DNA of 57,538 bases from an uncultured Candidatus Melainabacteria bacterium (lineage in GTDB: Bacteria; Cyanobacteriota; Vampirovibrionia; Gastranaerophilales; Gastranaerophilaceae): contig CAKVGW010000003.1 in the NCBI GenBank assembly GCA_934747325.1, positions 1-57,538 of the forward strand, given 5' to 3'. A program made the translations under genes and the position numbers. The notes under the pieces were generated by a model. It was not told the DNA's origin, ran no database searches, and was given only the letters and a program-made list of their open reading frames with translations. Shown one piece after another: positions 1 to 8,423 of the stretch (the first letter of the stretch is position 1; each line of letters opens with the position of its first letter).

Positions 1-204
1 TTCAAAGATGTTTTGACAAAAGCAGGCTTGGAAGCAATTAAGGCTGAAGGTGAAACTTTTGACCCTAATTTCCATGAAGCAGTAATGCAAACACCAAGCA
101 CTGAACATCCTGAACACACAATTATTGCAGAATTACAAAAGGGATATAAGTTGGGTGATAAAGTTCTTAGACCAACATTAGTAAATGTTGCGACAGAAGG
201 ATAA
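1..204 (+). CDS. grpE: GrpE nucleotide exchange factor, C-terminal fragment
   Basis: The window opens inside this gene in frame 1; only the last 67 codons are present. GrpE releases ADP from DnaK and works with DnaJ in the Hsp70 cycle in the cytoplasm. The fragment carries the conserved C-terminal beta-domain signature: a Glu-Ala-Glu-Gly segment, then 'FDPNFHEAVMQ', then 'LQKGYKLGDKVLRP' and a closing Val-Asn-Val-Ala. This is the part of GrpE that inserts beside the DnaK nucleotide cleft. dnaJ follows after 130 bases on the same strand, the usual heat-shock neighbourhood; dnaK is not in the window. The 5' part is cut by the window edge, not by mutation. Confidence 0.93.
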   Translation, partial: FKDVLTKAGLEAIKAEGETFDPNFHEAVMQTPSTEHPEHTIIAELQKGYKLGDKVLRPTLVNVATEG

Positions 205-210
205 ATTAAA

Positions 211-306
211 TGGATTGCCACGGCACTTACGCGCCTCGCAATGACAACAAGCTTAATTTGTGATGCCAAGTCATTGCGAGGAGTGATTAGCGACGAAGCA
301 ATCTAT
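211..306. repeat. Imperfect inverted repeat between grpE and dnaJ
   Basis: The 130-base gap between grpE and dnaJ holds two arms, about 211-245 and 270-306, that are imperfect reverse complements. Both contain the sequence CCTCGCAATGA or its complement, and both carry 'GATTGC' at their outer ends. The whole could fold into a long hairpin. This resembles mobile REP/MITE-like intergenic palindromes. It may also act as a partial attenuator between grpE and dnaJ. Confidence 0.6.
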
Positions 307-334
307 TAGAGAATAAAGGGAATATAAAATAGCT

Positions 335-1465
335 ATGAGTGATTACTATGAAATATTAGGCGTCGAGAGAAGCGCTAGCAAAGACGAAATTAAATCAGCA
401 TTTAGGAAAATGGCACGAAAGTGGCACCCTGATGTTAATAAAGCTCCTGAAGCCGAAGCTAAATTTAAAGAGTTGGGAAAAGCTTATGAAACTCTTATGG
501 ATGACGAGAAGCGTGCAACTTATGATAAATTTGGCGAAGACGGTTTGAAAAATGCAGGTTTCAATTCTCAAGGCCCGTTTGCAGGTGGTTTTGGTGATTT
601 GGACGAAGTATTTAATTCATTCTTTGGAGGCGGATTTGGTTTTGGCGGTGGAAGACGTCAAGACCCTAACGCACCGCAACGTGGTGATGATTTAAGGCTT
701 GATATTGAATTAGAATTTGAAGAAGCTGTTTTTGGCTTAAATAAAGAAATCAAAATTGACCATTTAGAAACTTGTAAATCTTGTAACGGAACAGGTGCAA
801 AAGAAGGTGCTAAACCAACAACTTGTTCAACTTGCGGAGGCTCGGGTAGAGTTCAACAAACTACAAGAACCGTACTTGGTCATTTTACACAAGTTGTTAC
901 CTGTCCTCACTGTCACGGTAAAGGTACAATAATTTCTGACCCTTGCCCTGATTGTCACGGTGAAGGCAGAAAAACTGTAGAAAAGAAAATTGAACTGAAA
1001 ATTCCTGCAGGTGTTGATAATGGTTCAAAAATGCGACTTTCTCATGAAGGTGATGCAGGTATAAATGGTGGAATCGCAGGTGATTTATATGTTGTTATTC
1101 ATGTAAAACCTTCACCATATTATAAACGTGACGGTGCAAATGTATTTACAAAATTGGACATTACTCCTGCTCAAGCAGTTTTAGGTGATACGGTTGCTAT
1201 AAAAACTTTGGATGGAGAGCGTCAAGTTACGATTCCTGCAGGAATTCAACATGGCGAAGTTGTAAAATTAAGAGGTGCGGGTGTTCCTAATTTATCCAAA
1301 CCTTCTGTGCGTGGTGAACATGTTGTTGTAGTAGGAATTAAAACTCCAACGCATATTTCAAATGAAGAAAAAGCACTTTATCAAAAGCTTTATGAAATTC
1401 AAGCAGGACGTAAGGCGAGAGAAAAAGAATCTATGAAAGAACGTTTGAAGGGCGTATTTAAATAA
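335..1465 (+). CDS. dnaJ: Chaperone DnaJ (type A J-protein)
   Basis: DnaJ co-chaperone that delivers substrates to DnaK and stimulates its ATPase. At 376 residues it is standard length. The J domain (1-66) has the HPD motif at 31-33. A Gly/Phe-rich linker (about 75-106) follows. The zinc-binding domain has all four CxxCxGxG repeats, with cysteine pairs at 147/150, 164/167, 190/193 and 204/207. The C-terminal client-binding region fills the rest. It lies downstream of grpE on the same strand and is probably co-regulated with it. The start ATG has only a weak purine-rich site upstream (AAAGGGAAT). A second, shorter J-protein lies at 22108, so this copy with the complete zinc finger is the likely housekeeping DnaJ. 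Confidence 0.97.
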   Translation: MSDYYEILGVERSASKDEIKSAFRKMARKWHPDVNKAPEAEAKFKELGKAYETLMDDEKRATYDKFGEDGLKNAGFNSQGPFAGGFGDLDEVFNSFFGGGFGFGGGRRQDPNAPQRGDDLRLDIELEFEEAVFGLNKEIKIDHLETCKSCNGTGAKEGAKPTTCSTCGGSGRVQQTTRTVLGHFTQVVTCPHCHGKGTIISDPCPDCHGEGRKTVEKKIELKIPAGVDNGSKMRLSHEGDAGINGGIAGDLYVVIHVKPSPYYKRDGANVFTKLDITPAQAVLGDTVAIKTLDGERQVTIPAGIQHGEVVKLRGAGVPNLSKPSVRGEHVVVVGIKTPTHISNEEKALYQKLYEIQAGRKAREKESMKERLKGVFK

Positions 1466-1527
1466 ATCATTGTTACAATGTCTTGCTTATGGTAAAATTT
1501 AAAAGAGGGACAATTGGAGAGATTTAG

Positions 1528-2967
1528 ATGCGGAAGTTATTGTTAATATTAGGGGTTCTTTTTATCGGCTGTACAAATGTATTCGCTGCAAAAATTCCGA
1601 CTGAAGTTAAAGACTATATTACGTCAAAAATTCCGCAAACAGATATTCGTTTTGATGGCGTGATTATTTTACCTGATAATACTGTTTATTTGCCATTGTA
1701 TCCATCTTTATTTTCTGACATAAAGACGCTTAAAATAAAAGAAACTTATCCGGCAAATCAGGATTTAAAACAAGAGCCTGATGTTGTTATTTTTAATAAT
1801 GATTTTGTACTTTTAAAAGTTTTGTCTGATGGTGAAGGTCATAGAACTGTTTTACACATGGTAAATCCACCACTGCAAGTTAGAACAGGTTTGCTTCCTC
1901 AAGACATGTTGGTTCCAAGCGGTTTGATAATTCCTGAAAATATTAAAGGGATTATCGGCAACCTGAAAATTGATACAAAAAACGAAGATGTAATTAAGGT
2001 AGAAAACAAAGATTCTTATGAAGATTTTTTGTCTGAAACAGAACCTGAAATTGCACAAACGCTTATTTCTCAACTCAAAGACAAGGTTCTTTTTGTAACT
2101 ACAAACTATTCAAAAAATATTCAAGTTGTAGAACCGGCAAAAGCTGTTCCAAGTTATTCTTTGGCGCAAAAATCAATCCCGATTGATATAAAACCTGTAA
2201 ATAACGGTAAATTCTTGCTTGTAACAACTTATGACAGACCTTTTGTTGATATAATTTCTATTGCTGATTCAAGATTTATTAAACAAGTTAACTTGTCATC
2301 TAATCCTGAAGAAATTTTGATTGATGAAGTTAATAAAAAAGCTTACGTTACATCACCAATTGCATCAACAATCTTTGTAATTGATTTAAACACGATGTCT
2401 TTGACACAAAAAATCAAAATCAACGGATATTGTGAAAAATTAAGATTGTTTGAAGACAAATTGTTTTATGTAGACAAATTGAAAAACGAAATTTGGGCAA
2501 TAGAACTAAAAAAAGATTATGAACTAAAAGATATCGGTCAATTCCCGAATGTTTCGGATTTAGTATTTACAAATAATAAGTTGTTTTTGGCAAGTAGAAC
2601 TAAAAGTAGAATTGCGGTTATTGATTATTCAACATTGGGCTTGATTAACGAATTTACAACCGTAAATAAGCCGCTCTCAATGCTGTTGGAAGGTAAGACT
2701 TTATACGTTCTTGGCGCGCAAAACAATGTTATTCAAAAATTGAATACCGATAATGACACGCCAACAGGTAATATTGCAATCGGAACAGACGGTTTCTCAT
2801 CAGGTTTCCACAGAATCGACAATACCAATTTGGCGGTTATTACGGATTTAAAGAGTAATAAATACACAATTTTTGATTTGGCTAAGGGAAGAGTTCTCAA
2901 AACTTATGCTTTGAATGTTCCGATTAAGGATGTTGTTATTACAAACAAAGTTAATTTATTTGATTAG
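1528..2967 (+). CDS. Secreted YVTN-type beta-propeller protein
   Basis: A 479-residue exported protein. Residues 1-20 form a hydrophobic signal sequence ending near 'VFAA'. A Cys at about residue 15 lies in 'FIGC', so lipoprotein processing is possible but the lipobox is poor. From about residue 205 onward there are repeated blade-like segments: 'LVTTYDRPFVDIIS', 'KAYVTSPIASTIFVIDL', 'LFLASRTKSRIAVIDYS' and 'TLYVLGAQNNVI'. These fit the YVTN/YncE-like beta-propeller family, whose members are periplasmic or surface binding proteins of varied function. The N-terminal 200 residues are not recognised. It has a good ribosome site (GGAGAG) and is followed 9 bases later by a methyltransferase gene, so the two are probably co-transcribed. 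The ligand cannot be predicted. Confidence 0.75.
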   Translation: MRKLLLILGVLFIGCTNVFAAKIPTEVKDYITSKIPQTDIRFDGVIILPDNTVYLPLYPSLFSDIKTLKIKETYPANQDLKQEPDVVIFNNDFVLLKVLSDGEGHRTVLHMVNPPLQVRTGLLPQDMLVPSGLIIPENIKGIIGNLKIDTKNEDVIKVENKDSYEDFLSETEPEIAQTLISQLKDKVLFVTTNYSKNIQVVEPAKAVPSYSLAQKSIPIDIKPVNNGKFLLVTTYDRPFVDIISIADSRFIKQVNLSSNPEEILIDEVNKKAYVTSPIASTIFVIDLNTMSLTQKIKINGYCEKLRLFEDKLFYVDKLKNEIWAIELKKDYELKDIGQFPNVSDLVFTNNKLFLASRTKSRIAVIDYSTLGLINEFTTVNKPLSMLLEGKTLYVLGAQNNVIQKLNTDNDTPTGNIAIGTDGFSSGFHRIDNTNLAVITDLKSNKYTIFDLAKGRVLKTYALNVPIKDVVITNKVNLFD

Positions 2968-2976
2968 AGGCAAAAT

Positions 2977-3543
2977 ATGGATATAGTAATGGACGAAGTT
3001 ACAGCCGGCGTTTTGGCTGAATTAGAAAAGACACAAAAAGATTTTTGGAATGTGCCGAGAAAAACAGGTGTTTTGATGAATAGCTTTATCAAAATGATGA
3101 ATATTCAAAACGCATTGGAAATAGGAACTTCAAACGGATATTCGGGTATTTGGCTTGCTAAAGCTTTAAAACAAACCGGCGGAAAACTTACGACTATTGA
3201 ATTTTATGAAAAACGTCAAAGCATCGCAAAAGAAAATTTTAGGATTTGCGGAGTTGATGATGTGGTTAGACCAATTCAAGGTTCTGCTTGTGAAGTATTG
3301 GCTTCCTTTGATGAGAACGAAAAATTCGATTTTGTGTTTATAGATGCTTGTAAAAGAGAATATGTTAAGTATTTTGAGATGATTAAGCCGCATTTGACTC
3401 CAAAGGCTTTGATTGTTGCGGATAATATAATTTCGCATGCAGAAAAAGTTCAAGATTTTATAGACGCTGTAGATGCTGATGACGAGTTTCAATATGAAAT
3501 TTTAGAAGTTCCGGGCGGAATTTTGGTTGCTTATAGAGGGTAA
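2977..3543 (+). CDS. SAM-dependent O-methyltransferase (class I, caffeoyl-CoA OMT-like)
   Basis: A 188-residue cytosolic methyltransferase of the bacterial O-methyltransferase family. Motif I for S-adenosylmethionine binding is 'ALEIGTSNGYSGIWLA' (about 46-61). It is followed by an acidic end of strand 2 ('TIEF') and by 'FDFVFIDACKREYVKYF' (about 116-132), the usual metal/substrate region of this family. 'LIVADNI' corresponds to the conserved segment after strand 5. It starts nine bases after the propeller gene, with a GAGG ribosome site overlapping that gene's stop. The substrate is not predictable: relatives methylate catechols, hydroxy-amino acids or tRNA wobble uridines (TrmR-like). Confidence 0.85.
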   Translation: MDIVMDEVTAGVLAELEKTQKDFWNVPRKTGVLMNSFIKMMNIQNALEIGTSNGYSGIWLAKALKQTGGKLTTIEFYEKRQSIAKENFRICGVDDVVRPIQGSACEVLASFDENEKFDFVFIDACKREYVKYFEMIKPHLTPKALIVADNIISHAEKVQDFIDAVDADDEFQYEILEVPGGILVAYRG

Positions 3544-3574
3544 AAATTTACATCTTTTGCTTTTTTCAAATCTA

Positions 3575-3583
3575 TGCTAATAT
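3575..3583 (+). promoter_or_regulatory. Extended -10 promoter, likely leaderless start
   Basis: TG-C-TAATAT is an extended -10 element. The next in-frame ATG is at 3590, six bases after it. No Shine-Dalgarno sequence is visible, so the mRNA would begin at or within a base of the start codon. Confidence 0.45.
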
Positions 3584-3589
3584 GTGTCT

Positions 3590-4519
3590 ATGAAAAAGAT
3601 TAGTATTGTAACATCATGTTTTAATGAAGAAGATAATATTTCTTTGCTTTATAAAAAGCTTAAAGATATTATCGCAAAATTGAATTCAAGATATAATTTT
3701 GAGATTATTTTTATTGATAATGCGTCTACGGACTTTACTCAAGATGAGTTGCGTAAGATTGCAAATGAAGATAAAAATGTTAAATTAATTCTAAATTCAA
3801 GAAATTTCGGTAGCATAAAATCGCCATATTATGCAATTTGTCAAGCGACAGGTGATGCGATAATCTATTTGGCATCAGATTTACAAGACCCACCTGAGCT
3901 TATTTATGATTTTATAGAAAACTGGGAAAAAGGGTGCGAAGTTGTAATTGCTCGTAAATATGACAGCCAAAAATTCAAATTCTTAGATGTTTTGAGGAAG
4001 TTTTATTATTATGCGCTTGATAAATTAAAAGATGAAGGTACTAAACTTGTATACAATTATAAAGGTTTTGGACTGTACGACAAAAAAGTAATTGAAAAAA
4101 TTAAAGAAGTTGATGACCCATATCCGTATTTTAGAGGTGCTGTTTTAGATTTGGGCTATAGAATGAAGATTATAAACTTTGACCAACCTGAAAGAAAAAA
4201 CGGTGTTGATAAGCAAAATTTGTTTACCTTATGGGATAATGGCATGCTCGGGCTTACACGTACAACAAAAGTTCCTATTCATTTTATAACGATGATTGGA
4301 TTTTTTGGTACGCTAATAACATTAATATTAGTTGTTTTAAGCCTTATTTGTTATGTCGCTTATATGAATTTTATTATTCCTAAAAAAATGCTTTCTTTGT
4401 ATCTTTTAATGTTTATTCAAATTTTGAGCGTTGGAATGATTGGTGAATATTTGATTATGCTTTGCAGATTTGCAGAAAAGAAACCTCTTGTTATTGAACA
4501 AGAAAGGGTTAATTTTTAG
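3590..4519 (+). CDS. Family 2 glycosyltransferase with C-terminal membrane anchor
   Basis: A GT-A fold glycosyltransferase of the dolichyl-phosphate-mannose synthase / ArnC / GtrB type. The N terminus 'ISIVTSCFNEEDNI' is the nucleotide-sugar binding strand. 'EIIFIDNASTD' and 'YLASDLQDPPEL' supply the acidic metal-binding positions (near residues 45 and 100). Two transmembrane segments close the protein (about 230-260 and 270-295). This layout fits enzymes that load a polyprenyl phosphate with a sugar at the inner membrane. A GTG at 3584 in the same frame is an alternative start. I prefer ATG 3590 because a -10 box ends at 3583. The gene is followed by a palindromic element rather than by another gene on this strand. 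Confidence 0.88.
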   Translation: MKKISIVTSCFNEEDNISLLYKKLKDIIAKLNSRYNFEIIFIDNASTDFTQDELRKIANEDKNVKLILNSRNFGSIKSPYYAICQATGDAIIYLASDLQDPPELIYDFIENWEKGCEVVIARKYDSQKFKFLDVLRKFYYYALDKLKDEGTKLVYNYKGFGLYDKKVIEKIKEVDDPYPYFRGAVLDLGYRMKIINFDQPERKNGVDKQNLFTLWDNGMLGLTRTTKVPIHFITMIGFFGTLITLILVVLSLICYVAYMNFIIPKKMLSLYLLMFIQILSVGMIGEYLIMLCRFAEKKPLVIEQERVNF

Positions 4520-4524
4520 GATAG

Positions 4525-4633
4525 TTAATGGTGCAAAAAATTGCACACTATTTTCTATCGCAGCTAATCGCTGCACGTTCGCGGCGCGATTGTCGTTCAA
4601 TAGTCGGTAGGGTGCAATTTTTTGCACCATTAA
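4525..4633. repeat. Palindromic element with perfect 22-bp terminal inverted repeats
   Basis: Arms at 4525-4546 and 4612-4633 are exact reverse complements over 22 bases (outer sequence TTAATGGTGC). A second nested pair, ACTATT/AATAGT, lies inside. The interior (4579-4599) is G+C-rich and matches 20 of 21 bases, in inverted orientation, at 56514-56534. The structure looks like a small non-autonomous mobile palindrome (MITE-like). It sits between convergent genes and could also serve as a terminator. Confidence 0.7.
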
Positions 4634-4644
4634 CAATAGTTTAT

Positions 4645-5169
4645 CTAACTCCAAATAGAATTTTGAACATGTTCAGCTAAATTTAATTGATTTTGCCAAT
4701 TGCCTTTTTCTAAGGCATAATCAAATGCTCTCATGTATGCAGAATATTCTCGGTTTGAATTTGCAGTTTTTGCCATTTTTAAATCTGACAAATCTGAATA
4801 AAATTTCTTTGCTTCAGCTTTTTGAGCTTCATCATCTATGTCTGAATATTTGTCAACGCCAAATTTACTTAATAATCCATAATATTGTTTTTGTACACCT
4901 TTAATTTGAGCCTTTAAAGCTTCGCCTGCTGTTTTTAAGAAATCTATTTTTTCATTATTTTCAGCAATTAATTTGTCATAATAATTTACAAGTCTTTGAG
5001 GATGCTCTGTTAAATTGCTGTTTACACCAAACAAATCGTTTTTATCAACCTTAACTTTTTTGCCGTCAATTACGACAAACCATTCGCCATTAGTAGCTTT
5101 GGTTGCCGGTAAATATTGACCGTTAACCCAAACTTTTGCTTGTTCAGAATTGTTGGTTACTAATGACAT
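4645..5169 (-). CDS. Hypothetical protein, helical C-terminal half
   Basis: A 174-residue protein I do not recognise. It has no signal peptide or membrane segment, so it is probably cytosolic. The first 45 residues look like a small beta unit ('KVWVNGQYLPA', 'EWFVVIDGKKVKV'). The rest is charged and predicted helical ('RLVNYYDKLIAENNEKIDFL', 'GVQKQYYGLLSKFGV'), with a Tyr/Trp-rich tail. A clear ribosome site (GAGGAT) precedes the ATG. It is the last minus-strand gene before the palindrome at 4525 and lies 98 bases downstream of another unknown gene. Confidence 0.7.
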   Translation of the reverse strand: MSLVTNNSEQAKVWVNGQYLPATKATNGEWFVVIDGKKVKVDKNDLFGVNSNLTEHPQRLVNYYDKLIAENNEKIDFLKTAGEALKAQIKGVQKQYYGLLSKFGVDKYSDIDDEAQKAEAKKFYSDLSDLKMAKTANSNREYSAYMRAFDYALEKGNWQNQLNLAEHVQNSIWS

Positions 5170-5267
5170 AGTTCTATCCTCTTATATATATATAAAGTTT
5201 AAATACTTCAAAAATTTGCCTTTTTTGTTAAGTTTTGTAAAGCATTTAACTATATAAGGAATGAAAC

Positions 5268-5912
5268 TTAGATATTAAAACTTTTTCTTGAACCTTCTTC
5301 GTGGTACAAACCGCCACCGCAAATTGTTTCAACAACTTTTAATACAAATTCTCTTGATGAATCTGTGTTATTCAAGAAAAATTCCCTATTGGACAAATGT
5401 CTGATTTTAAAAATAGAATTTTGTGTTTTATCTGCCGGTACAAACAGTGAGGCAACTTCTTTATCTAAAAGCACTTCCATCATCTGATTTCTGGAAGTTA
5501 TTCCTTCCATTAACTCATTATAGTTACCGTTAATCGCCATAATACGACCGGAAAACATTGGAGGGGCGCTTTCTCTAAACAATGCTTGAGGTTCATAATT
5601 ACATCTTGTAGTAAGACTGATTGTATGCCAAAGAATATTGACTACTGCTACAGTCTTGTCTTTGTCATAATCTACATAAATATTTTCAGTAGTAATTCCT
5701 CTGGCTGCAAAAGATTGTTTTAAAGAATCTGCTATGGCTTTAAGGTTATCAATCATTTCCACAAAAATTTCAGCAGTGTTTAGTGTTGCATGCTGATAAT
5801 CCAAGAATTGTTTGTACATGTGGGTAGAAACAAGCCCGATGCGTTCTTGGATTAGTGTGGATTTTCTGAAAGATGTTTCTGAGTTATTAAAATTTTCGTA
5901 GCCTTTACTCAA
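5268..5912 (-). CDS. Hypothetical cytosolic protein (TTG start)
   Basis: A 214-residue protein of unknown family. The start codon is TTG, chosen because AAGGAGG lies 10 bases upstream and there is no better ATG in frame before residue 32. No signal or membrane segment is visible. An N-terminal helical region ('AEIFVEMIDNLKAIADSLKQ') leads into a mixed alpha/beta core ('VAVVNILWHTISLTTRC') and a basic segment 'KIRHLSNREFF'. A Gly-rich stretch 'ETICGGGLYHEEG' is close to the C terminus. Nothing around it suggests a role. Confidence 0.7.
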   Translation of the reverse strand: MSKGYENFNNSETSFRKSTLIQERIGLVSTHMYKQFLDYQHATLNTAEIFVEMIDNLKAIADSLKQSFAARGITTENIYVDYDKDKTVAVVNILWHTISLTTRCNYEPQALFRESAPPMFSGRIMAINGNYNELMEGITSRNQMMEVLLDKEVASLFVPADKTQNSIFKIRHLSNREFFLNNTDSSREFVLKVVETICGGGLYHEEGSRKSFNI

Positions 5913-6003
5913 ATTTATAAAGCCTCCTTATATAATTGTACACTCAACATGATTTTAATGTAAACATGATGTGTAACAGTTTGTAACGAAACCTATATGA
6001 GTA

Positions 6004-7224
6004 CTATATTAAAAGCTGTGTACCTAACATGATTCTGTGTGAATCTTTTGCCGCATCGTTTTGACAGAATACATAGTTCAGAATAAATTTCAAACCTTGA
6101 CCTTTTACAAAGTAATTTAGACCTACAGAGTATTCGCGTTTGTTATTGTTTGCAATTTCTCTGTTTGGATCAAATTCATCATATCTTGCTAAGATTTGAA
6201 GCTTTTTAGTTAACATATATGCAACAGTTGCGTAAAAACCGCTCGCGTGCTTATCGGTTGAATAACCTGCCGTGCCGTTGTAACCGTTAGCTTGCGCCCA
6301 TTCAAAGTTTGCCATAAATCTTTTGTATTCATATTGAACATGCGCACCTACTACGCAAAAATTATTATCTCTGTGACCTGCATCCATGCTACCACCAACA
6401 AGCAATTTGCCATATCTGCCATCCGTTTTTCCAAGCGGTTTTAAGTCAACTCTACCAATAAATTCTGCCCCGGGGAAAAATTCTTGGAAATAAGTATCCG
6501 AACTATAAACACCAAAGTCATAATCCATCAAGCTGTATGTTCCTGCAACTTTAGCCCCAAGTTTACGAACTGTACCAAAATTTCTTGAAATTTGAGAACG
6601 AGCTAAAAATGGCAATACAAATGGTCCGTAAGCACCTTCTAAACCAACAGGCGGACGAGAATTACCGATTAAAATTCTGTGGTGTGGAATCTTGTTTGTT
6701 GCGATGTACATATCAGCGAACAAGTTTTCTACCCAGTTTCTTTCTGATAATGGTGAGAAGTTAAACATAATTCTAAAATCACCATTATTGTTCTTTAAGA
6801 ATCCGTCATAACCAACGTTAATTGTATTGATGTCATAATGGTTTGTTGTATGTTCACGATGCATTCCGCCTTCATTAAATTGAAGTCCGATGTCACCGTT
6901 GTAACCAGCCCAAAATTGAGTTCTATCCCATACAGAATCTTCATCAAATTTATGAGTCAAAACATCCTGTAAAAGATATGTTGGTTTGTCATATTTATAA
7001 ACTTCTAAGTGATACACATCTTGAAGTTTTTCTTTTAAACTTTTTTCTTGCGGAGCTTTTTCTTCTGTAACAGAAATTGCTTGAGGTACTTCTTCCACAT
7101 TCATTTCTTCTTGCGGTACATCAAGTACAACTTCTTCTAATTTTTGCTCCTTAACTTTTGCCCACGCAGGTGAGGTTAATAAAATTGCTATTAATGCTAG
7201 TAAAATCTTTTTCTTCATATTCAT
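6004..7224 (-). CDS. Outer-membrane porin-like beta-barrel protein (Porin O/P type)
   Basis: About 406 residues. After the start, 'MNMKKKILLALIAILL' is the core of a signal peptide cleaved near 'PAWA'. A short Glu/Pro-rich periplasmic linker follows (about 22-65). The rest alternates aromatic and polar residues as in amphipathic strands, e.g. 'DFRIMFNFSPLS', 'GFYATVAYMLTKKLQILARY' and 'YSVGLNYFVKGQGLKFILNY'. The '(A)RYDEFDPNR' and 'VGLNYF' segments are typical of phosphate-selective porin O/P relatives. It probably forms a diffusion pore in the outer membrane; phosphate selectivity is not shown. I start at 7224 because the frame's earlier start at 7254 would lie inside the upstream terminator and promoter; 7218 is also possible. 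It is transcribed alone. Confidence 0.8.
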   Translation of the reverse strand: MNMKKKILLALIAILLTSPAWAKVKEQKLEEVVLDVPQEEMNVEEVPQAISVTEEKAPQEKSLKEKLQDVYHLEVYKYDKPTYLLQDVLTHKFDEDSVWDRTQFWAGYNGDIGLQFNEGGMHREHTTNHYDINTINVGYDGFLKNNNGDFRIMFNFSPLSERNWVENLFADMYIATNKIPHHRILIGNSRPPVGLEGAYGPFVLPFLARSQISRNFGTVRKLGAKVAGTYSLMDYDFGVYSSDTYFQEFFPGAEFIGRVDLKPLGKTDGRYGKLLVGGSMDAGHRDNNFCVVGAHVQYEYKRFMANFEWAQANGYNGTAGYSTDKHASGFYATVAYMLTKKLQILARYDEFDPNREIANNNKREYSVGLNYFVKGQGLKFILNYVFCQNDAAKDSHRIMLGTQLLI

Positions 7225-7234
7225 ATTCTTACAT

Positions 7235-7263
7235 ATTATACAAAAAAAGACCAATTCTTACAA
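7235..7263 (-). promoter_or_regulatory. Sigma-70-type promoter of the porin gene
   Basis: On the minus strand, TTGTAA (7263-7258), a 17-base spacer, then TATAAT (7240-7235). The predicted transcript starts near 7228, four bases before ATG 7224, so the leader is minimal. The promoter overlaps the terminator of the preceding FNT gene. Confidence 0.65.
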
Positions 7264-7282
7264 ACTAAGAATTGGTCTTTTT
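7244..7282 (-). terminator. Intrinsic terminator after the FNT channel gene
   Basis: Perfect 17-bp inverted repeat (7244-7260 / 7266-7282) with a 5-base loop and T-run, nine bases past the FNT stop codon. Its downstream arm is embedded in the porin promoter. Confidence 0.85.
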
Positions 7283-7290
7283 ATACTAAA

Positions 7291-8160
7291 CTAATGTTGA
7301 TGTCTGTGTTCTTCTCTTAAGTATGCTGTCCAGAATAATAGAACAACAAATACAAAAGCACCTACAATGTTACCGCAAGTAACAGGAAGTAGGTTGTGTA
7401 AGAAGAAGCCTTTCCAAGTCATTGTTGCTAATTGATCAGGAGTCATGCCTGAAGCAGCAACGATTGATGGGAAGTGTTTCATCAATAATCCGTTTGGAAT
7501 AAAGAACATGTTTGCAACACTGTGTTCATAACCTGAAGCAACGAATGTCATGATTGGGAAGAAGATTGCAAAAATCTTACCAATAACACGTTTAGAAGTT
7601 GAAGCCATGAAGATTGCTAAACAAACTAACCAGTTACAAAGAATACCTCTAAAGAATGCTTCTCCAAAAGTTAAATTAATTTTTGAGAAAGCTGTTTGCA
7701 TTGCTGTAACACCTACTGCGTCGCCACCATTATGTCCCATGCCTGCACCAAATATCAAACCTGCAACAAGGATAGAGCCTAAGAAGTTTGCAATATAAAC
7801 AATAGTCCAGCTTCTTAATAATTTAAGAAGGCTAACTTTCTTTTCTAAAACTGCGAAAGTCATCATTACGTTACCAGTGAACAATTCAGCACCTGTTAAT
7901 GCAACAATCATCAAACCTGTAGCGAATGTCATAGCTCCGATAAGTTTTGTGAAGCCCCAACCCATCATTGAGTCGCCAGTCATAACTGTTAATGATACTT
8001 GAGCACCAAATGCGATAAATGCACCTGCTGCAATTGCTAATGTAAACATTTTAGTCTTACTAAAACCAGCTTTTCCTGTCATAACGCTGTCACTAAGCTC
8101 GTGAACAGTGGCACTAGGAGTTAAGCTGTCTTGTGTGGAAATTACTTTTTCTTCTTCCAT
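7291..8160 (-). CDS. Formate/nitrite transporter (FNT) family channel
   Basis: A 289-residue inner-membrane protein of the FocA/NirC/HSC family, pentameric channels for formate, nitrite, hydrosulfide or other small monovalent anions. Six hydrophobic segments are visible. The family signatures are 'AGAFIAFGAQVSLTVMTGD' near TM1, 'GAELFTGNVM' (residues near 90-100, with the conserved pore region) and 'NLLPVTCGNIVGAFVF' near the last helix. The N-terminal 30 residues are polar and cytosolic. The ribosome site is strong (GGAGAAAAGG). It stands alone between its own terminator and a divergent gene, with no formate-lyase, nitrite or sulfite gene near it, so the substrate cannot be fixed; formate export from fermentation is plausible. 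Confidence 0.92.
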   Translation of the reverse strand: MEEEKVISTQDSLTPSATVHELSDSVMTGKAGFSKTKMFTLAIAAGAFIAFGAQVSLTVMTGDSMMGWGFTKLIGAMTFATGLMIVALTGAELFTGNVMMTFAVLEKKVSLLKLLRSWTIVYIANFLGSILVAGLIFGAGMGHNGGDAVGVTAMQTAFSKINLTFGEAFFRGILCNWLVCLAIFMASTSKRVIGKIFAIFFPIMTFVASGYEHSVANMFFIPNGLLMKHFPSIVAASGMTPDQLATMTWKGFFLHNLLPVTCGNIVGAFVFVVLLFWTAYLREEHRHQH

Positions 8161-8423
8161 TTTTCCTTTTCTCCTATTTTTCTCTCTTTTTAGAACACCA
8201 AATTTTCATAAATTTCCCTCAGAAATTACGTCGGCTAAATGTGTTTGACTATCTATATCCTAAAATTTTAATGTTCTTAAAAACTCTGCTTAAATTAATT
8301 TTATTTAAGTCCTTATTGATAATAGCACTTGAAAAAATGATTGCAAGATTTTTTTCTTATTGTTTATATTAATAAAACTTTACAAAATAGCAAGTTTCAT
8401 TAATAAATTGTTTTTATATAAGT

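Noticed and set aside
3166..3492. Open frame of 108 codons antisense to the O-methyltransferase
   Set aside because: It is a shadow of a well-supported gene, without ribosome site or recognisable product; the same holds for other antisense frames such as 44524-44766 and 55670-55912.
7225..7254. Upstream extension of the porin gene
   Set aside because: It would start within the terminator hairpin and before the predicted transcription start.
8133..8372. Open frame of 79 codons over the FNT upstream region
   Set aside because: AT-rich hydrophobic string overlapping the FNT start; no ribosome site and no family.
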